Source: Haplomitrium mnioides (taxonomy: Eukaryota; Marchantiophyta; Haplomitriopsida; Calobryales). From it: DNA of 23,903 bases. Made by a program: the position numbers and the translations under genes. Where the stretch lies: the NCBI GenBank assembly GCA_049999725.1, contig JBNGIS010032472.1, positions 1 to 23,903 on the forward strand, written 5' to 3'. The notes under the pieces were generated by a model, which was not told where the DNA came from, did not search any database, and worked only from the letters and a program-made list of their open reading frames with translations. Positions 1-8,966 of this stretch are shown piece by piece; positions within the stretch are counted from its first letter, which is position 1; each line of letters starts with the position of its first letter.

Positions 1-391
1 TACTATAGTCCTAGAAGTGGAAGGGGGTTTTAATGAGACCACACTTGTAGAAGCATATAAACTACTATAGTCCTAGAAGTGGAAGGGGGTTTTAATGAGA
101 CCACACTTGCAGAAGCATATAAACTACTATAGTCCTAGAAGTGGAAGGGGGTTTTAATGAGACCACACTTGCAGAAGGATATAAACTACTATAGTCCTAG
201 AAGTCGAAGGGGGTTTTAATGAGACCACACTTGCAGAAGCATATAAACTACTATAGTCTTAGAAGTGGAAGGGGGTTTTAATGAGACCACACTTGCAGAA
301 GCATATAAACTACTATAGTCCTAGAAGTGGAAGGGGGTTTTAATGAGACCACACTTGCATAAGCATATAAACTACTATAGTCCTAGAAGTG
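1..391. repeat. 62-bp minisatellite, six full copies plus 19 bp
   Basis: Units begin with TACTATAGTCCTAG at 1, 63, 125, 187, 249 and 311, with a partial seventh at 373-391, so the period is exactly 62 bp. Copies differ only by single substitutions (for example CTTGTAG against CTTGCAG, AGTCGAAG in copy 4, AGTCTTAG in copy 5, GCATAAG in copy 6). The array starts at the first base, so it very likely continues to the left. Each unit holds a purine-rich block GTGGAAGGGGG. No protein-coding sense was seen. The near identity of copies indicates recent amplification or homogenisation. Confidence 0.97.
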
Positions 392-467
392 TGACCGATA
401 AGTTAGAACAAATCAGTCAAGGGAGAATGTTATAGGACTATAAGACTATGTCTATCTATACCCTATA

Positions 468-591
468 TATAGATAGGGTTACACACTCTCATGCACAATG
501 TACTCTATTCTATGGAATGAAGAAGGGCGTATAGATAGGGTTACACACTCTCATGCACAATGTACTCTATTCTATGGAATGAAGAAGGGCG
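468..591. repeat. Two-copy 62-bp tandem duplication
   Basis: The segment 468-529 is repeated without visible change at 530-591 (it begins TATAGATAGGGTTACAC and ends AGAAGGGCG). Its sequence is unrelated to the minisatellite at 1-391, although the unit length is the same. The left copy starts on the right arm of a 9-bp inverted repeat (452-460 CTATCTATA with 468-476 TATAGATAG). Confidence 0.95.
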
Positions 592-612
592 GCGCTGGAT
601 GACTTGCATGTG

Positions 613-691
613 TGTGTCTCAATACTATAACAGATTCTGATTTAAATTCGTGTGTCTCATCCATACTATAACAGATTCTGATTTAAATTCG
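613..691. repeat. Two-copy tandem repeat of about 38-41 bp
   Basis: TGTGTCTC followed by ATACTATAACAGATTCTG and ATTTAAATTCG occurs at 613-650 and again at 651-691; the second copy has three extra bases after TCTC. It lies in the 3' flank of the minus-strand gene. Confidence 0.9.
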
Positions 692-791
692 ACGTGTCTG
701 ACGTGCTATTTATCGTAGTTAATGTAATCGAATTCCTCATAGAAAACATGCTACATCTTTCTGTACAATTTCCTGTTTGCCCCTGTTTCGT

Positions 792-797
792 TTTAAT
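792..797 (-). terminator. Candidate polyadenylation signal of the 824-2257 gene
   Basis: On the minus strand ATTAAA lies about 27 bp past the stop codon. A canonical AATAAA also overlaps the stop itself (828-823). Plant polyadenylation signals are loose, so this is a positional suggestion only. Confidence 0.35.
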
Positions 798-823
798 GTG
801 TAGAATGCAAGGAATCAATCGTT

Positions 824-2257
824 TTATTTCAATCTCCTTTTCACCGGTCTGGCAATGAATTCATCATCATCACTGCTTGATTTGTCACGCTTCGACTTTC
901 CTTTTCGTGTCGTCGAATCCTGAATACCGTTGGGCACAAGTGCCTTGGCATCTGACCTGCCATTCATGTCTCTAGCAGAGCTACCAGACTTTACCGGTGT
1001 ACCATTTCTTTCGTTCTGCTGTCGTTTCTGTTTCCTTTCCAAGACCTCTTTAGCTTGAGAACTCGGCAACAGGCCATGCTCCATCATCCTGCATCCGGAC
1101 ACAACCAACCATATTATCCCACCATGCATACAGAAAAGTACGAAATGTAGTGCTCCCTACACTTGTGAGCCAAATGCGACTTTGGATCCATCAATGTAGC
1201 AAACACAATATAATATAGCACATTTGGAGGAGCCGATACTAGGAATGGCATTCCGAGTTGGCAGTGACATATGTGCAACGGAAAGAACTCTCATCAGGAT
1301 TCGCGGATAACAAAACGTAAAAAGCCCATTCCAAAAAGGAAGAACAACTTTTTCGAACAGCTACATAGAAGGACCAAGATCAATCAATCTAATTACCAGA
1401 CTTGTGCCATGTCACTGGTTGGGATCTGTTCATGGAGGCTCTCGTAAAAGATTCTTAAAGGGTCCCTCTGCAAATCCAGAACAGCTTTTCTCAGAACTGC
1501 AAATAATAATCTTACGCAGACGAAACATGGAGCAAAGCATTACAAATCCAACCTCTTCGGGAGCTTCGTGTTTCTGTCCTGGTAGAGTGAATACTTTCTT
1601 CTCTTTCTTCTCCTCAGTCCTTGTCACTTTCGTAACCGTCAAACTTTTCGTTGTTGTAGAAACAACTGACTTGGTTGATGCCTGCGCCAGCATAGAGCTC
1701 GAATGGTGAGAATACAATACCAAGTAAAATCCTCTCAACAAACAAAAGAGTAGCCGCTGCTAGAAATTACCTTGGGCTTGTTGTTCACACCAGCAGTGCC
1801 CTTCGCTACGATTGGCTTCGACGAGGACTGTGAATTCTTCGACGCAGAACCAGAAGCGTTCACTTTCTTCGGAGGACCATTGTCGGCGTCCTTCACACCA
1901 TTACCCTTCAACACAGGGTCCTTCTTGTTCAAAACTACTTTGATTTCATCAGCCGAAGGTTTACCCTGCACATCCCAAGACGAAGCCGACATCCTCAGGA
2001 TGAAGAAAAAACAATCACCACAAATAAAAAGTCATTTCTTCGCGAAACGTGCAACAATTGGGAAACGATAGAAAGGAAACAGTGCATACAACAATGATAG
2101 GCTTGGAATCAGCATCTTCCTCCTTCCCACTCTCCGCTGCCCCCAATTTCTCCTTTTCATTTCTCTCATGAGCACCCAAATCTTTCCTCACGTTCGCATT
2201 CTTCCCTTTCTCCACCTCCCTTTTCACTTTCATAAGCTTGGGCTTCGCATCTTCCAT
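824..2257 (-). CDS. Five-exon lysine-rich plant nuclear protein, 275 aa, function unknown
   Basis: Minus strand; exons 2257-2090, 1965-1771, 1681-1553, 1467-1397 and 1088-824, 828 nt in frame including TAA. All four introns are GT-AG (124, 89, 85 and 308 bp; phases 0, 0, 0, 2), with good acceptors such as TGTGCAG, GGCGCAG and TTTGCAG. The ATG is in a favourable context (CAAGATGG) and an in-frame TAG sits four codons upstream. Residues 1-145 are charged and Lys/Ser-rich; the conserved core is VFTLPGQK (151-158), RDPLRIFYESL (165-175), IPTSDMAQVW (179-188) and MMEHGLLP (189-196), then a basic helix AKEVLERKQKRQQ. The C-terminus has KGKSKRDK, an acidic SSSDDDE and PVKRRLK, suggesting nuclear or nucleolar location. 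I recognise the core as a motif conserved among plant proteins, but know no function or symbol. Exon 4 has no open frame of its own beyond its splice sites. It looks intact and expressible. Confidence 0.88.
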
Positions 2258-2411
2258 CTTGTCTCGCTATCCGCATCTCCCGCGCAGATTCTGCCTTTCA
2301 ACTGGCGGTCGTCGCCTAGCCCTAATTCGTTGGACTCCACGTGTAAGCACATCAATGGTGCATCTTCTCTTTTAAATCTTCTTATCATGCTCCTCTTTCC
2401 TTCCTAGACTA
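2258..2411 (-). promoter_or_regulatory. 5' flank and probable promoter/5' UTR of the plant gene
   Basis: Only about 155 bp separate the ATG from the copia LTR end. This strip contains a TATA-like TTTAAA (2371-2376) and a G-box core CACGTG (2338-2343), and is GC-richer than the LTR next to it. If TTTAAA is the TATA box, transcription would begin near 2340, placing the G-box at the start site rather than upstream, so its role is uncertain. Confidence 0.4.
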
Positions 2412-2608
2412 TGAAACATGAATCAAGATACAAGATAGTAAGCAAGTCTCTTTCTCCACTTTTCTTCTCTCTCAATGTATGAATGAATGTGTGTATATGT
2501 GTACAATGATATTCATAGAACATAAAGGTAGATGTTGTTGGATGTGAAGGATCATTCAACATGTGAAACATGAAACAAGATATAACATGGAATGCAAATC
2601 TCTTTCTC

Positions 2609-2708
2609 NNNNNNNNNNNNNNNNNNNNNNNNNNNNNNNNNNNNNNNNNNNNNNNNNNNNNNNNNNNNNNNNNNNNNNNNNNNNNNNNNNNNNNNNNNNN
2701 NNNNNNNN
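2609..2708. other. Assembly gap, 100 N
   Basis: A run of exactly 100 N, the usual placeholder for a gap of unknown length, inside the 152-bp array. Copies may be missing here. Confidence 0.98.
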
Positions 2709-3145
2709 AGAACATAAAGGTAGATGTTGTTGGATGTGAAGGATCATTCAACATGCGAAATATGAAACAAGATATAACATGAAATGCAAATCTCTTTCTC
2801 CACTTCTCTTCTCTCTCAATATATGAATGAATGTGTGTATATGTGTACAATGATGTTCATAGAACATAAAGGTAGATGTTGTTGGATGTGAAGGATCATT
2901 CAACATGTGAAACATGAAACAAGATATAACATGGAATGCAAATCTCTTTCTCCACTTCTCTTCTCTCTCAATGTATGAATGAATATGTGTATATGTGTAT
3001 AATGATGTTCATAGAACATAAAGGTAGATGTTGTTGGATGTGAAGTATCATTCAACATGTGAAACATGAAACAAGATATAACATGGAATGCAAATCTCCT
3101 TCTCCACTTCTCTTCTCTCTCACTATAAACGTATGAATATATGAA

Positions 3146-3172
3146 TGTGTGTGTGTGTGTGTGTGTGTGTGT
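3146..3172. repeat. (TG)13 microsatellite
   Basis: An uninterrupted TG dinucleotide run in the last unit of the 152-bp array, an expansion of the ATGTGTGTATATGTG seen in the other units. Confidence 0.97.
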
Positions 3173-3311
3173 ACAATGCTCATAGGTCATCAAGGTATAT
3201 ATGCTAATCATGTAAGATTAGTACTAACCATAATCTTAATTATATACACTAATCAAATGTTAAGACCTAATCATAGATTAGTCTAATTATCTTAGTAGAT
3301 ATAGTACAACA

Positions 3312-3320
3312 TTCCCTCTG
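3312..3320 (-). promoter_or_regulatory. Polypurine tract of the copia element
   Basis: Minus-strand CAGAGGGAA directly before the TG of the LTR at 3311. This is the position and composition of the plus-strand primer site in LTR retroelements, and it fixes the orientation of the element. Confidence 0.7.
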
Positions 3321-3698
3321 AGTCATAGTACGAGGAATATTGCAACCACACATAAGATAAATGTAAAACCTATGATAAAATATCAACAACACTAAAGAAA
3401 TCCATATGAAGTATAAAGTTGTTGCTTGATTAAAACCCTCTCATACTCTTACGAGTGAAAGAATACAACCACCATTTATAAATAGATATGTATATATTAT
3501 AAAGTGACCAAATATAGAGAAGAAATAATAAGAAAGTCGACTGTAGGCCAAATAGACAACCAAAGAATAATCAGATGATGCTTGGAAAAATGCCATGAGT
3601 AGAATATAGAAGGAAGATATATTAGAGACAGAAATGATGATGTTGACTATATAATGAAAGAATAGTCGATGAAGTCAAAATAATATTGTCGATAATCT

Positions 3699-5310
3699 CT
3701 ATAGACCAAGAGAATAACAAAAATATTGGTGCAATGCCGGAGTTAAAGCCTTCGTAAAAATATCAACAATGTTCTCTTTACCAAAGATAACCTGCACATA
3801 AATAGTGTCGTACTGCTTGCTCATGGGTGAAGAAAAACTTAGGTGCAATATGTTTAATTCGGTTTCCTTCAATAAAACCCCATGAGACCTATTGTATACA
3901 TGCCATGTTATCCTAAAAAATAACAGTCGAGTCAGATATACAAGGTAAGCCATAATGCAAATAGGCATCATCAAGTGTCTTTCGTAGGTGTAAGCATTCC
4001 CTACTAGCTTCATACAAAGATATAATCTCTACATGGTTTGAGGACGTACAAGTCAAAATTTTCTTTGTGCTTTTCCATGACATAGTTGTAGAGCCATATA
4101 GGAATACATAACCAGCTTGGAATTTAGCATCATCAGAATCTAAAAGGTATCTTGCATCCACATAGTTGGCAAAGATTTGATCAGTATTATTTGGGAAAAT
4201 AGTCCCATGTCAATTGTGCCTTGTAAGTATATGAAAATATGCTTGATACTATTCCAATGTTGTATAGTAGGTTGTGAACTATGTCTTGCAAGCAAGTTCA
4301 CGACAAAGGAAATATCATCTATAGGTGATGTTACTGGATGAGATTTATCCATATTAAATTGTTTTAGGATTTTCCTAGTGCAAGTACTCTGATGCATCAA
4401 TATGCCATCATTGAAGTACCGAAATTGTAATCCTAAACAATATTTGGTCTTACAATATCCTTTATATTAAAATTTTTCTTAAGCATAGAAATAGTCTTCT
4501 CAAGTAAGGATTGGTGATTGAAAAGGTTTATATCATCAATATATAATGTGACAATTATAAATTCTTTATCAATATTTTTTTATGAATAAACTTGGTGCAA
4601 TGTCATCAAAGTGAAAACCTATGGCTATCATCTTCTCATGAAATCTATGATACCATATTCGACCACTCTGCTTTTGTCCATAAATAGATCGAAGGATCTA
4701 GACTTCATATCCATTCTTGGCTAGAGCCATGGATTGATGCATAGTGAGACAATAGGTTTTTTCTCCCTAGACTGCATCTCATGGACTATAGGTCCAAACC
4801 CAGTACTACCACCACTAGATTTAATGATGGTCGATGGTAAAGAGGTAGATGGATTGCTAGATGGTTTACATTTAGTGACATTCTCCCCTTGAATATGATA
4901 GATATTTCTTGCTATAAGCTTTGCGGATCTGGGTATCTAATAGCTCATATAGATATGATGTCGCAACATCCATCTGATGTGTAATGAGCTCATGTTCTAA
5001 GAAAAAGCCTACTAGAAACTGGTATGTGATAGCATCCATAGCTAGGGCGTATGTGAGATTGAAGTCTCATCTAGGTATTTGTGTGTAACATTTGGCTACA
5101 ATGCATGTCTTATATCTAACAATTTTGCCTTTTTCATTTCATTTTTTTTCAAAGATCCATCTATATGCGATCAAATGTGCATCAGAGAGAACATGGACTA
5201 AAGGTCTAGATACCTTCCTCTAAATCATGGAATCAAGTTCTGAATCCATTGCCTTTTTCCACTCTATCCGATCAAAACTGTCCATAACTTATTTGACAAA
5301 TCTGGGATCA
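3699..5310 (-). pseudogene. Copia reverse transcriptase and RNase H, broken
   Basis: The RT starts near 5310 (FDRIEWKKAMDSELDSM), continues with YRWIFEKK, KGKIVRYKTCIVAK and MDVATSYLYELLD, then SIYGQKQSGRIWYHRF. The catalytic motif YIDD is intact at 4543-4532. The connection TSPIDD / VVNLLARHSSQPTIQHWNS (about 4320) lacks residues present in related elements, so a deletion is likely. RNase H follows: DARYLLDSDDAKFQAGYVF, TSSNHVEIISLYEASRE, ending DIFTKALTPALHQ (3699-4161). There are several frameshifts and stops, including changes of frame near 4560, 4150 and 3915. A non-functional fossil of the polymerase that copied the element RNA into DNA. Confidence 0.88.
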
Positions 5311-5456
5311 AGTGGTATATCGGATATAGTATGTGAAACTAGGAATGTGAAATGGTCATTGACATCTACACTCTCTCTTTGCCATGTAGCCCCTACATCC
5401 ATGTAGTGAATTGAGATCTCTTGATTATCAAGGTACTCCAATAGGGAGATAGTCGG

Positions 5457-6960
5457 CTAAGATAGTAAAGGTGTAGATGATGATGCTTTTAGGACATCAA
5501 CTAAGAATGTAGTTCTCTTCGTTGAAGCTTTTTGGTGAGGTTGAGAGTCTTTTGAGCCAAGAGGGCGTCCTCTCTTTTGCCTTATTACTACTGGTTTAGA
5601 AATATCCTGAATTCTTGCACGAATATTCATCGCAAGAATATGTGACCTTGTTATCTTTGCAATTTCATTAAATAAATTTGACAATTGTTTGACTGTTTTA
5701 GCCAATTGAAGAAGTCTCTTGACTTCATCCTTACCTTGCCTTGTTCTTTGGTCTATCCATATAGTGGATATATTGTCCCATTAGAGTTTTTTTGGTAATG
5801 AAGAATTTTTATCTTCAAAATGGAAATATATCCTCGTAGAAATGGCAATCGACTAATCTGGCTTGAAAAACATAAGTTGTGGATGGTTTCAGATAGCGTA
5901 TAATAGAAGGGGAGTCATATCCTATATAGATGTTTTTTTTTGTCTTTGAAGTCCCATTTTAGTTATTTTTGGTCCTATAATTGGAACTAAGACTTGACAA
6001 TTGAAAACTCGTAAATGGGATAAATCTTGTATATTACCATAGGCAAGTTGGTGAGGTGATAATGTATTGAATGCTGATGGCCTATATTTTAATAATGATG
6101 CAGCATGTAGTACTATATGGCTCTATGCAGAAACTGGTAAATTAGTCTATATTAACATGGATCTAGCAATCATTTGAATGCTGCAAATTACTCTTTCGAC
6201 AATTCCATTCTGAAAATGAACATGCGCCATAGAGTATTGGGTATCAATACCCATAGTCATGCAAAAGTCATCAAATATTTTTGATGTAAACTCTCCATAT
6301 TGACATTGTCAACTCGTAGAACTTTTGTTGGACTTTCTGGAAATTGAACTTTCAATTTCAGAATATGTGCTAATGTACTCGAGAAGACTAAATTACGGGT
6401 TGAGAGCAATGATACTTGTGACCATTTAGTTGAAGTGTAGATTATCACCAAGAAGTATCGAAAGGCTCCACTGGGTGGGTCGATAGGACCACAGAGATCT
6501 ACATATATACTCTCAAGGAATTTCCATAATTGTCTTGGAAGTTGCTGGTCGTAAGGCCAATTTTCATTGAGAACAATGTATACATGGTCTTTCGATCATA
6601 GATGGCTTTATATTTAAAAGAATAGATTGGGTCACATTCTAAATGTTTCTAAACATTGTGGTGCCTAGATGTTCTAAGCAACTATGCTATAGTATATTAT
6701 GATCTATTTTTTGTGCATGAGTATGAAAGTTTTGTATTTGCGTGATATAAAAACCAAGAGGATATGCAAATAGAGTTTCTTTTATTTCAGATCACTTATG
6801 ACTGTGCTTTAATAAATGCAACACTTCTTGTTTCTTACAAGTGCTAGTATGTATTTGAAAACCATTGTCTCATATATCACGAAAACTAATCAGGTTTCTT
6901 ATTGCACTTGGAGCATAAATAGCTGATCTGATATTTACAACAATCCCTTTTTGCAATCTG
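5457..6960 (-). pseudogene. Copia integrase with HHCC and DDE residues, broken
   Basis: The zinc domain at 6686-6573 reads HSCLEH, 28 codons, then CIHC: HX4H-X28-CX2C, within the family range. The core has D in VDLCGPIDPPSG (6499-6497), D in RVDNVNM (6310-6308) and E in GIVERV (6197-6195); the second spacing is close to DD35E once a frameshift is allowed for. Core text such as IYTSTKWSQVSLLSTRNL (6451-6257) is typical of plant copia. The lysine-rich linker SKPVVIRQKRGRPLGSKDSQ (5705-5457) precedes RT. Stops interrupt it at several points (for example between the histidines and cysteines), so it is inactive although the catalytic residues survive. Confidence 0.88.
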
Positions 6961-6989
6961 ATAATGGTTGGCGCTTTGCCTTCTTCAAT

Positions 6990-7214
6990 CTAATTGCTAC
7001 TTATTATAGTAGTCACCTTTTGGTGTGAGGACGTAAGCTTGGTAAAATAGGACTTATATTTTAAAGTAGTATGAGCATTGTCACTGTCTATCATATAGGT
7101 ATAAATGTCATCAAGAGGTAGCGTAGAATTTGTACACTTAATCATATTTGTCTCCAGTATATTCAGATCCTCTTCTTTATTGTTATAGTTGGTAAGGGTA
7201 TCAGTCTGCTCCAT
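6990..7214 (-). pseudogene. Copia aspartic protease remnant
   Basis: An open stretch containing YMIDSDNAHT. In copia proteases this position holds D-S-G, so the glycine of the active-site triad has become Asp (about 7088-7080). It lies between the gag zinc knuckle and the integrase, the expected place. Downstream a region like the pre-integrase segment continues (SAIYAPSAIRNLIS). Confidence 0.65.
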
Positions 7215-7259
7215 AAAGACACCAAGATTCTCTGTTAAAGCTTTCTAATTTTTGTCTTT

Positions 7260-8070
7260 GGCATACAGTGCTACTATGTGAGCTAGGATTCTACAAACTT
7301 TATTCATATGCACCATTGTCCTACATTTGTTGCAAACCATTGGTCCTCTTGAATTACTCAAGGATGGCTGATTTCTATCATTGTATGAAGTCTTGTCTCC
7401 TCTTCTTTCTCTTTGATAAAATCTTGCAGAGTTGCCCCTGCCCCTTCTTCTCCCCCTTGAAGTGCTAAGGCCTGCTAGTTATGGGTGCTTTACCCCTTTG
7501 AGAGTTATGTTTGAAGGAACCAAATCAGGCCCTTGTTCTAGACATACCTATGTTATATGTTGGCCTGGAATAATGTGCTTCAAGTGTCGGGGTTTGAGGT
7601 AGGGTACATGGGGGTCTCATTTTGAATTCTTCATCAACAAATCCTTATGTTTCTATGCTAACAGTAAATAAGCTATGAGTTTAAAATATGTAGCAAAGTT
7701 CATGTTTCTGTATTGAGCAGACAAAATCATGTTGGCTATATGAAATGTGGATAATGTTTGAACTCCTAAATTGACCTAGTCATGTCTTGGTTTAGGCAGA
7801 TGAATAGCTTTAGTATGGTTAAATCTTTCTTTCAGATTATCCCAGAGAATTTTGGGGTTACTCTCATTCAGATACTAAATTTTTAGAGAGTCTAAAAGGT
7901 GATGCCTCATGAAGACCAAAGCTTGGGTTTGTTGTTGTAAGGTAGTGTCTTCATCTGTAAGGATTGTGGTTTCCAATCCTTTGGATACTAGATGGGCTGC
8001 TGCATATAGTGACCAAGAGAGATAGTTGTCTCCTTCAATGGTCAACTATTTAAAATTTTAAATTTTCCAT
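7260..8070 (-). pseudogene. Copia gag with CCHC zinc knuckle, broken
   Basis: A likely start ATG at 8070 gives MENLKF then a stop; one base shift leads into LTIEGDNYLSWSLYAAAHL (from 8045), ALVFMRHHLLDSL, NPKILWDNLKERFNH and STFHIANMILSAQYRNMNF, the capsid-like gag of plant copia elements. Two in-frame TAG codons occur (after SLKI and after KPRHD). The zinc knuckle CNKCRTMVHMNKVC lies at 7334-7293 with canonical CX2CX4HX4C spacing. The role would have been packaging of element RNA. Confidence 0.82.
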
Positions 8071-8966
8071 ATTTAGAATGCAGAAAGAGTTTTGAGGGTT
8101 TAAAGATAAATAACAGACTTATCAAAATGTAGAAAGCCAAGTATTAAACTCTTTGCAATTCTGTAAACAACATATAAAACAGGTTCCAGTAACAGAAGTT
8201 ATATAAAAAGTATGTTCCTTGTTCTTCTTGTTGTAGGCAAGATCTTTATAACTTCCAGAAAACAGGTGGTGATGTCAGCAACATGCCTTCAAAATACATC
8301 CACAATGTTTCAGAGGTTGGTCTAGTCTCAACTACCACATATAGTCTGCAAAAGTTGTTGTAGATTCTTTGAATGTGCAATCTTGACCTATGAATTCCTG
8401 AATCAATTCTCAAAGATATATGTGGTTGAAAATTGTTGAGTATAATCTTTGAAGATACTTTGCAATGTGGAAGTAACACTAGGGACTAGTTGTAGCTCAT
8501 AGGCCTTCTCAAAATCTCAATAGATTGTTGAGACAACTGGTAAGTTTCCTCTTATAGGTAATACAGAAAACTGTACTATGTAGAAAATAGAATCTGAACT
8601 ATAGATGTAGCAATAGCTAATCTTTTTACACTTATAGATTTAGCTATGCTAATAATACAATTTTGGATTCAGAGATTCTTGAAAATTTGTGTGTATCAGA
8701 TTCTATTAGATTTTCTAATGTGCAATTTATGTTAGATGAAAAACAGAGTATGGACCTATCAAAATATGAAATAAGATGATCTGATGTGAAGCTATGTCCA
8801 ATTTTTACTCCAATAGGTAGAACAATGTAGAGGATATGTTAGAAAGATATGTCAGCTTCCAATGTGATCAAACCAGTTGACTTAGAATCAGAATAGCTGG
8901 TCCAAACATCAATAGAATGGATGTGAATGGATACACATTTCAAAGATTATATGAATCTAGATGATT
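8071..8966. other. Non-coding stretch, nothing recognised
   Basis: AT-rich, stops in all frames. It is probably the 5' untranslated region of the copia element and its flank. I found no convincing tRNA primer-binding site. A 77-codon minus-strand open frame at 8246-8479 resembles nothing I know. Confidence 0.5.

Larger units (their letters stand above)
2413..3211. repeat. 152-bp tandem array inside the LTR
   Basis: GAAACATGAA or a close variant recurs at 2413, 2565, 2757, 2909 and 3061; spacings are 152, 192 (across the N run), 152 and 152. Each unit carries CTCCACTTCTC, ATGAATGAATGTGTG and AACATAAAGGTAGATG. The irregular spacing across the N run means the true copy number is unknown. A diverged single copy lies at 12531-12650. 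Confidence 0.95.
2412..3311 (-). repeat. 3' LTR of the minus-strand copia element, enlarged by an internal array
   Basis: Read on the minus strand it starts TGTTGTACTATATC (3311) directly after a polypurine tract and can be followed to ...CATGTTTCA (2412). The first roughly 120 bp match the LTR-like segment starting at 12764 (TGTTACACTATATC) at close to 90 percent by eye. TG...CA ends fit an LTR. The size (about 900 bp, with an N run inside) is inflated by tandem copies of a 152-bp segment, where the 12532-12764 copy has one. The right limit at 2412 is inferred from where the two copies stop matching. Confidence 0.7.
3312..8070 (-). mobile_element. Internal region of a decayed Ty1/copia retrotransposon
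   Basis: On the minus strand the order is gag, protease, integrase, reverse transcriptase, RNase H, polypurine tract, LTR, with integrase before RT, which is diagnostic of copia rather than gypsy. All domains carry stops and frameshifts. The stretch 3321-3698 between RNase H and the polypurine tract is a non-coding spacer of the kind some plant copia families have. The 5' LTR is not next to gag: the best match is at 12532-12764, about 4.5 kb away, so either unrelated DNA separates them or the near 5' end has decayed. Confidence 0.85.

Noticed and set aside
1-391. CRISPR-like regular repeats
   Set aside because: Units are contiguous 62-bp copies with no variable spacers, and the rest of the window is plant nuclear DNA.
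1404-1709. Plus-strand open frame of 101 codons across the host gene
   Set aside because: Antisense shadow of exons 3 and 4; the minus strand has consistent splice sites and conserved motifs.
1735-1992. Independent small ORF starting MSASSWDVQ
   Set aside because: Its main part is exon 2 of the spliced gene; joined through the TGTGCAG acceptor at 1966 it keeps frame with exons 1 and 3.
2404-2411. Target-site duplication for the copia element
   Set aside because: Bases beside 2412 (TAGTC on the minus strand) do not match those beside 12764 (CAAAT), so no duplication can be claimed.
2404-2850. Long minus-strand open frame through the 152-bp array
   Set aside because: Produced by a repeat unit whose length leaves no stop in places, and bridged by N; simple repetitive translation without domain content.
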